Below, piece by piece: positions 26,701 through 35,700 of a DNA stretch of 64,000 nt. The DNA is taken from NCBI RefSeq assembly GCF_023887685.1, contig NZ_JAMWMR010000006.1, positions 267,818 to 331,817 on the forward strand, given 5' to 3'. The DNA is from Streptomyces macrolidinus (GTDB lineage: Bacteria > Actinomycetota > Actinomycetes > Streptomycetales > Streptomycetaceae). Positions within the stretch are counted from its first letter, which is position 1. Each line of letters starts with the position of its first letter. Under the pieces are notes generated by a model that worked only from the letters and a program-made list of their open reading frames with translations, made no database searches and was not told the origin of the DNA. The position numbers were made by a program, and so were the translations under genes.

Positions 26701-29700
26701 AGAGTGACGTCTCTGATCGCGGTGTCGGGTGCGGAGACCATCGACTCCAGTACCCGCACGTAGTAGTCCCGCATCAACGCCACCTGAACGGAGGACAGCT
26801 CGCCGCTGTCGTACTCCATCTCCAGGCTCAGCCCCTGGTACCCGGGCTCCTGGCTGACGGCCACCAGCAGCGGGAAGTGGGTCCGCCCGCCCCCGTTCGC
26901 ACGCGCCCGATCGTCGTCCGCGTCCGCGCCACCGGCGAGTGTGTCGATCTGGCGGAAGTGGTTGTAGACGAAGCCGGTCTCGAAGAGCGGTTCCCCGCCC
27001 AGTTCGCGCTGGATCGCGGACATCGGGTACCTGCGATGGGGCAGCATGTCCTGCTCGGCCTCGAACACCGCGCGCGCGAGGTCCTGCCAGTCGCCGTCCG
27101 GCAACTCCAGCCGGAACGGCAGCGTGTTGAGGAACAGCCCGCGCACCTCGGTGCCGTCGGTCTCCTCCAACCGCCCGTTGGACGACAGCCCCGTGACGAC
27201 GTCCCGGCTGCCGGTGGCGAGGCTCATGACGCGCAGATGGGCCGCCAACAGCACGGACTTCAGTGGTACGCCGCACCGCCGGGCGAACCGGTCGAGATCC
27301 TCGCTCAGACCGACCGGCAGCGGAGTGATCAACTCTCCGTGCCGGCGCTCCGCGTCGTTGCGATGCACCTCGCCCGCGCCGTACGGCCCCGCGAGTCCCT
27401 CGGGAAGAGCGGTGGTGTGGCGGGGGAGTCGGGTGTCGGGTCGGTCGGTGAGGAGGGTGTGCCAATAGGTGGTGTGGGTGGGGTCGGTGAGTGTGTGCTG
27501 TTCGGCTGCGATGTAGTCGCGGTAGGTGGAGCGGAGGGGTGGGAGTGTGGGGGTGTGCCCGTCGAGGAGGGTGTGGTAGGTCTCGATGATCTCGGCGAGG
27601 GTGGAGGCGAGGCTCCAGCCGTCGAGGATGGCGTGGTGGTCGGTGACAGTCCACTGGAAGGCGTCGTCGGACAGCACCTGGACGGTCATCCGGAACAGCG
27701 GCGCCACCGCCACCGAGAAGCCCTCGTCCTGTTCACTACGGACGCGCTCCGCGACCGCCGCCCGTTGCGCGGCGTCGTCCCGACCACGCAGATCCACGAC
27801 GGTCAGCGGCAACTCGACGCGTTCGTGCACGAGTTGCAACGGATCGCTGTAGCCGCTCAGGTCGAACGAGGTACGCAGGACCTCGTGGCGGGCCACCGCC
27901 AGCTCGACGGCCCGCCGGAAGGCGTCCTCCTCGAACCGCTCGCCGAGGCGCACCGTACTGACGTTGTGGTACGGGTTGCGGTCCGGGTCGATCTCCATCT
28001 CGTAGACCATGCCGACCTGGAGGGCCACCATCGGATAGGCGTCCACCAGCCCCTGCGGCAGTGCCTGCCGGTCCTTGTCCGACAACAGGGCGAACGGCTG
28101 CGTCGGTGGTGCGGGGAACCGGTCGTCGGTCTCGGCAGTCGCCTCGGTGGCGAGCGCGGCGAGCGTCGGGGACCGGAACAGCACGGGCAGCGTGAGCAGC
28201 AGACCCTCCTCCCGGGCCCGTCCGATCACCTGGATGCTGCGGATCGAATCGCCGCCCAGGTCGAAGAAGTTGTCGTGCCGGCCGATCCTCTCGACCCCGA
28301 GGACCTGACGCCAGATCACCGCCAGCCGCTCCTCCGCTCCGGGCAGCGGCGCCACGTACTGGGACGACAGCTCGGGCCGGTCCCCGGACGGTGCCGGGAG
28401 CCTGCCGCGGTCCACCTTGCCCTGGGCCGTCAGCGGGAACGCGTCGAGGAACACGAACGCCTTCGGCAGCATGTACTCCGGCAGCTTCTCCCGTAGCAGT
28501 GACCGCAGTTCGGACACATCGGGCGCCGGGTCGTCGCACACCACGTACGCCACCAGGTCGGCCCGGCCCGACGCGTCCTGCGGCGCGGTCACGACACACT
28601 GGCGTACGCGCGGATGAGCGCCGATCGCCGCGCTCACCTCGCCGGGCTCCACCCGGTAGCCGCGAATCTTGACCATGTGGTCGACCCGGCCGAGGAACTC
28701 CACCCGGCCCTCGGACGACCAGCGCCCCCGGTCACCCGTGCGATACAGCCGGGCACCCGGCACGGAGGGGTGCGGCAGGAACCGCTCGGCGGTCAGCGCG
28801 GGGCTGCCCAGGTAGCCGCGCGCGAGGCACGGCCCGGCGACGTACAGCTCACCCGGACTGCCCACGGGCACGGGATGACCGGCCTCGTCCAGCACTCGGA
28901 CCTCGGTGTTGGCCAGCGGTGTGCCGAGTGGCAGCGGACCGGCCGGGAGCGAGTCCGCCGTGAAGACGCCGCACACCGAGAACGTGGTGGTCTCCGTCGG
29001 CCCCCAGCAGTTGACCAGCTCAAGTGACGGGCAGCGGGCGAGAATTCGGCCGGCGTGCGGCGCGGACACCGTCTCACTGCCGGTGAGCAGTCGGCGCAGC
29101 CCGTCGAAGGTCTGCGGCTGCTCGTCCACGAGCAGGGCGAACAGCGAGGCGGTGGCGTGGAGGACGGTCACGCCGTGCTCCGTCACCCAGCCCGCCACAT
29201 CCGCCGGGGCGTACCGTCCGGGCGGCGCGAGCACGAGCCGGGCCCCCGCCGCCAGCGGCGCCCATATCTCGAAGGTGGAGACGTCGAAGGCTACGGTCGC
29301 GATCTGGAGAACGGTGTCGTCCTCCCGCAGCTCCATCGCGGGACCGCCGTGCAGAAGCTCGGTCACGTTGCGGTGCCGGGTCACCACACCCTTCGGCCGC
29401 CCGGTGGAACCGGAGGTGAAGATGGCGTAGCAGGCGTTGTCCGGCCCGGCGGAGACCTGCAACTCCCGGCCGAACGGCCCCTCTTCGGGCAGAGCGACGG
29501 TGTCCACATCGACCGTCTCCCACGGCCCCTGCGGAATCAGCTCCGTCGTGCTCGCCCCGGCCAGGACCACCCGCACGTCCGCTTCCTGGAGCATGTGCGC
29601 GAGCCGGGCCGCGGGGAAGGAGACATCCAGCGGTACGTAGGCCCCACCGGCCTTGAGCACGGCCAGCATGCTGACGACCAGCTCGGGCGAACGGTGCAGG

Positions 29701-32700
29701 CCGATCCCGACGAACACCTCGGGACCCACGCCCAGTTGACGCAGGCGATGGGCCAACCGGTCGGCGTGCGCGTCCAGTTCGCCGTACGTCAGGGACCGCT
29801 CCCCGGCGACGACGGCGACGCTGTCGGGCTGCGCCGCCGCCCGCGCCTCGACCAACTCGTGGACGGGCGTGGACGGGACAGCGGCGGTGTTGTCGTTCCA
29901 GCGTTCCAGCAGGGCTCGTTCGGCCTCGCCGAGCAGGACGGCCGCTCGGTGGTCCGCGTCCGGGTTCTCGGCGATCGCCCGCAGTGCCCGCAGGTGGTAG
30001 TCGCGGATCAGACGCATCTGCTCCGCGGGGAACTCCCTGGCGTCGTACTCCAACTCCATCCGCATTCCGGCCAGACCCGGTTCACGGCTCATCGCCACAT
30101 GCAGCGGGAAGCTGGTCCGCGCGACCCCGGCGGCCGTCTCGTCGTGCGGTCCGGAGACCGAGGCCCGGCCCCCCTCGGCCAGCTCGTCCACGTGACGGAA
30201 GTGGTTGTAGACGAATCCGGTCTCGAACAACGGGTCGCCGCCCAGGGCGCGTTGCAGCGCCGGCATCGGGTATCGGCGGTGCGGCAGCATCTCGCTCTCG
30301 GCCTCGAACACGGCGCGCGCAAGGTCCGCCCAACTGCCGTCGGGCAGCCGCAGCCGGAACGGCAGCGAATTGAGGAACAGCCCACGGACCTCGGTGCCGT
30401 CGGTCTCCTCCAACCGCCCGTTGGACGACAACCCGGTGACGACATCCGCGCTGCCCGTGACCAGGCCCAGAACCCGCATATGGGCGGCCAGCACAACGGC
30501 CTTGAACGGCACACCGATACGAGCGGCACTGTCCTCCAGCGCCGACAGCAGCTCCGGCGGCACCACGGTGACCAGCGCTCCGTACCCACCCGTGCTGTCG
30601 TGCTCATGCACCTCGCCGTCGAGCCGTTCCCCGATCAGCGCGGAGTCGCCGTTGCCGCTGTTGTCGCTGTGGCGGGGGAGTCGGGTGTCGGGTCGGTCGG
30701 TGAGGAGGGTGTGCCAGTAGGTGGTGTGGGTGGGGTCGGTGAGTGTGTGCTGCTCGGCTGCGATGTAGTTGCGGTAGGTGGAGCGGAGGGGTGGGAGTGT
30801 GGGGGTGTGGCCGTCGAGGAGGGTGTGGTAGGTCTCGATGATCTCGGCGAGGGTGGAGGCGAGGCTCCAGCCGTCGAGGATGGCGTGGTGGTCGGTGACG
30901 GTCCACTGGAAGGCGTCGTCGGACAGCAGATGGACGGTCATCCGGAACAGCGGCGCCACCGCCGGATCGAACCCCGACGTCCGCTCCCCACGGACGTAGT
31001 CGGCCAGCTCACGCCGCTGCCCGGCCTCGCTCAGCCCGCGCAGATCCACCAGGCCGAGGGGTATCTCGACGTCCGTGTGCACCAACTGCATCGGCACGGA
31101 CAGACCACTGAGGTCGAACGAGGTGCGCAGCACCGGATGCCGCTCCACCACCAGGGACACGGCCGCACGGAAGGCTTCCTGCTCGAACCGGCCCGGCAGA
31201 TGCAGCGACGTCACGTTCAGGTAGGGGTTGCGGTCGGGGTCGCGTTGCATCTCGTAGACCATGCCGATCTGGAGTTCGGCCATGGGGTAGGCGTCGTCGA
31301 GGCCCGGGGGGAGGTGGTCGCGGTCGTGGGAGGAGAGGAGGGAGAAGGGTTCGGTGGTCGGTGCTGTGGTGGTGGGGTGTGCGGTGGTCGTGGCCGTGGC
31401 GAGGTCGGCGAGGGTGGGGTGCTGGAAGAGGTCCTGGAGGTGGAAGGTGAGTCCGTGGTCGCGGGCTCGGCCGAGTATCTGGATGCTGCGGATGGAGTCG
31501 CCGCCGAGTTCGAAGAAGTTGTCGTGGCGGCCGACGCGGTCGACACCGAGGATGTCCGCCCAGATGGCGGCGAGGGCTTCTTCGGTTCCCGGGAGCGGCG
31601 GGATGAACTCCGTTTCGAGGGTGGGTCGTTCGGAGGACGGGGCGGGCAGTGCCCGGTGGTCGAGCTTCCCCTGCGGGGTGAGCGGGAGGGCGTCGAGGAA
31701 GACGAAGTTCCTCGGGATCATGTAGCCGGGGAGCTGGTCGGCGAGGGCGTCGCGGAGTTCGCTGGTGGTGGGCTGGTCGGCGTCCGGTTCCGGTACAAGG
31801 TAGGCGACCAGGTCCGTACGGCCGTTCGCCTCCTGATACGGAAGGACGACGGCCTCACGCAGACCATCCAACCGGGCCAACTGGTCCTCGATCTCGCCAA
31901 GTTCGATGCGGTAGCCGCGGATCTTGACCTGAGCGTCGGCCCGGCCGAGGTATTCCAGGTCGCCGGAGGGCGTCCAGCGGGCGAGGTCACCACTGCGGTA
32001 GAGCCGGGAACCCGGTGTGTGTCCCAGGTGATCGGGGACGAAACGCTCGGCCGTGAGGGCCGGCCGAGCCCCGTACCCGCGCGCGAGCCCCGCCCCTGAT
32101 ACGTACAGTTCGCCGATGACGCCGATCGGGGCGGGGTTCCCGTAGCGGTCGAGGACATGGAGGCGGAGGTCGGGGAGGGCGCGCCCGATGGTGGTTACGT
32201 TGCCGTCCAGTTGGTGGTGGTCGATGTGGTGGGTGGTGACGTGGACGGTGGTTTCGGTGATGCCGTACATGTTGACGAGGCGGGGTGTGGCGTGACCGTG
32301 GCGGTCTGTCCAGCGGCGTACGGAGGGGGTGTCGAGTGCTTCGCCGCCGAAGACGATGGCGCGTAGGGCGAGGTCGCTTTGGTGGGTGTGGTCGGTGGCT
32401 TCGAACTGGCGGAAGGCGGAGGGTGTTTGGCTGAGGATGGTGACCGACTGGTCGTGTACGAGGGTGTAGAAGGCGTCGGCGTCGCGGCTGGTGAGGTAGG
32501 GGACGACGACGAGGCGTGCGCCGGTGGTGAGGGCGCCCCACATCTCCCAGACGGAGAAGTCGAAGGCGTAGCTGTGGAAGAGGGTCCAGGTGTCTTCGGG
32601 GCCGAAGGGGAGTCGTTGTTGGACGGCTTCGAAGAGGCGGGTGACGTTGGCGTGGGTGACTGTGGTGCCCTTGGGGCGGCCGGTGGATCCCGAGGTGAAG

Positions 32701-35700
32701 ATGATGTAGCAGGCGTGATCGGGGTCGAGATGCCGGGGCAGGTGGGCCAGGGCGTGGCTGAGGCTTGGTGTGGCCTTGGGTGTGGGGAGGGTGGTGATGT
32801 CGAGGGTGTGCCAGGGGCCGTCGGGGACGGTGGTGTGGGTGGGCTGGTGGGTGAGGACGAGGGTGGCGCCGACTTCGGTGAGCATGTGGTGCATGCGGTC
32901 GGTGGGGAAGGCGGTGTCGAGGGGGACGTAGACGCCGTGGGCCATGAGGACGGCGAGGGTGGTGATCACGGTATCGAGGGACCGCTCGACGCAAACACCG
33001 ACGCAGACTTCGGGTCCGACGCCTTGCTCGACCAGGTGTGTGGCGATCTGGGCGGCTCGGGTGACGAGTTGGGCGTAGGTGAGGGTGATGTCGTCGCAGA
33101 CGACGGCCACGGCGTCAGGGGTCTCCAGCGCGCGACGTATGACCAGTTCGTGAATCGCGCTGACGGGGAGTTCCGCACCGTCACCCGCCCATGACTCCAC
33201 CAACTCCCGCTCTGTGTCGCCGAGCAGGACGACGTCTCCGATCGCGGTGTCGGGTTCGGTGACCATCGACTCCAGTACCCGCACGTAGTAGTCCCGCATC
33301 AACGCCACCTGGTCCTCGACCAGCACACCGAGGTGGTAGTCGAGGCTCAGGAGCAGCCGGGTGGAGTACGGATTGCGGATCACACCGACACTCAGCGGGA
33401 AGTTGGTCGGCTCGGCACGCAGCGTGCTGAAGCTGTCGATCTTCCCGTCCACGATCGTCAGACTGCCCTCACCGAACTCGTCGGTGAGCACGTGGAAGTG
33501 GTTGTAGACGAAGCTGGTCTCGAACAGGGCCTCGCCACCCATCCGACGCTGGAGCGCGCCCAGCGGGTATCTGCGATGGGGCAGCATGTCCTGCTCGGCC
33601 TCGAACACCGCGTGGATGAGGTCCAGCCAACTGCCCTCCGGCAGTTCCAGCCGGAACGGGACGGTGTTGAGGAAGAGCCCCCGCACCTCGGTCGCCCCGG
33701 CCTCCTCCAGCCGCCCGTTGGACGACAGCCCGGCCAGTACGTCCCTGCTTCCGGTGACCAGACTCATGACCCGTAGATGCGCCGCCAGCATCACGGACTT
33801 CAGCGGCACCCCGCAGCGCTTGGCCAGCGCCAGCAGCTCGTCGCACAGCTCCGCCGGGAGCAGCGTCTCGATCGAACCGTGCTTCTCCGCAGTGTGCAGC
33901 ACCCGCCACTCGTTCTCGCGCTCGGGCGTCGCCAGTTCGGCGTTGTGCCGGTCCGGCCAGCGGGGGAGCCGGCCCGTGGGCCGGTCCGTGAGTCGCTCCA
34001 GCCAGAACGCCTCACTCTCCTCCGAGCGCAGCACCTCCCGCTCCGCCGCGATGAAGTCGCGGTACGCGGACGCGGGCGGATCGAAGGCGGCGACCGTGTC
34101 CGCACCGGCCGCGAGCTGCTGGTAGAGGCCCGTGATCTCGGCGAGCGTGGAGTGAAGGCTCCAGCCGTCGAAGATGGCGTGGTGCTCGGTCACCGTCCAC
34201 TGGAAGGCGTCGTCGGAGAGCCAGTGAATGCCGAACCGCAGCAACGGCGGCCGGGAGTGGTCGAACACATGGGAGCGTTCGAAGGCCACGTATGCGGCGA
34301 TCTCCGCCTGTTGCGCCTCGTCGTCGAGTGCGCGCAGATCGGACACCACACACGGCATCTCGGCCGTGGCGTGCACCAGTTGGAGCGGCTCGCTGTACCC
34401 GCTCAGCTCCAGGGACGTACGGAGGATCGGGTGGCGTTCCACGACCAGGCGGAGCGCCTCCCTGAAGCTGCGCTCGTCGAACCGGCCGTTGATGCGCATG
34501 CTGTCCACGTTGTGGTACGGCAGCCGTTCACGGTCCAGCTCCATCTCGTAGATCATGCCGACCTGGAGTTCCGCCATCGGATAGGCGTCCACGAGGCCTT
34601 GCGGCAACCGCGCCCTGTCCTCGGCGCTCACCATGGAGAACGGCTCACTGTCGCGCTGCGAGGTCGCGGACACCGCGTGGGACGAGGTGGCTTCGGCAAG
34701 TCCCGCGAGGGTGGGCGAGCGGAAGAGGTCCTGCAGCTCGAAGCCCACCCCCTGGGTACGAGCCAGTCCCAGCACCTGGATGCTGCGGATGGAGTCGCCG
34801 CCGAGGTCGAAGAAGTTGTCGTGGCGGCCGATGCGGTCGACGCCGAGGACGCTGCTCCAGATCCCGGCGAGCAGTTCCTCCGTTCCGGGCAGCGGGGCGA
34901 CGAACTCGGCGGCCAGTTCTGGGCGTTCGGTCGTCGGATCGGGCAGTGCCCGGTGGTTGAGCTTGCCTTGCGGGGTGAGCGGGAGGGCGTCGAGGAAGAC
35001 GAAGTTCCTCGGGATCATGTAGTCGGGGAGGTGGCCCGCGAGGGCGTCGCGGAGTTCGCTGGTGGTGGGCCGGTCGGTGCCCGGTTCCGGGACGAGGTAG
35101 GCGACGAGGTCCGTGTGACCGCCGAGATCGTCCCGGACGACGACCACGGCCTGCCGGATCTCGGGCTGCCGTCCCAACCGTGCCTCGATCTCCGGCAGTT
35201 CGATGCGATAGCCGCGCACCTTCACCTGGGCGTCGGCCCGGCCGAGGTACTCCAGGTCGCCGGAGGGCTTCCAGCGGGCGAGGTCACCACTGCGGTAGAG
35301 CCGGGCCCCCGGTGTGGGGCCGAGATGGTCGGGCACGAATCGCTGCGCGGTGAGAGCCGGTTGGCCCGTATAGCAACGCGTCACGCCGGGCCCGCCGACG
35401 TACAGCTCCCCGACGACTCCGATCGGACTCGGATCGCCCGACGGATCCAGGACGTAGAGCCGGAGGTCGGGCAGCGGACTGCCGATCCGGCTGAACGTAC
35501 CGTCGAGTTGGTCCTCGTCCACCTCGATGTAGGTCACGTGCACGGTGGTCTCGGTGATGCCGTACAGGTTGACGAGCAGCGGCGAGGTGTAACCGTGCCG
35601 GGTGCCCCAGCGGCGTACCGAGGCCCGGTTCAGCGCCTCGCCCGCGAACAGCACGGCCCGCAGGGCCAGTTCGTCCCCTGCCGCCGCGTCGACCGTCTCG

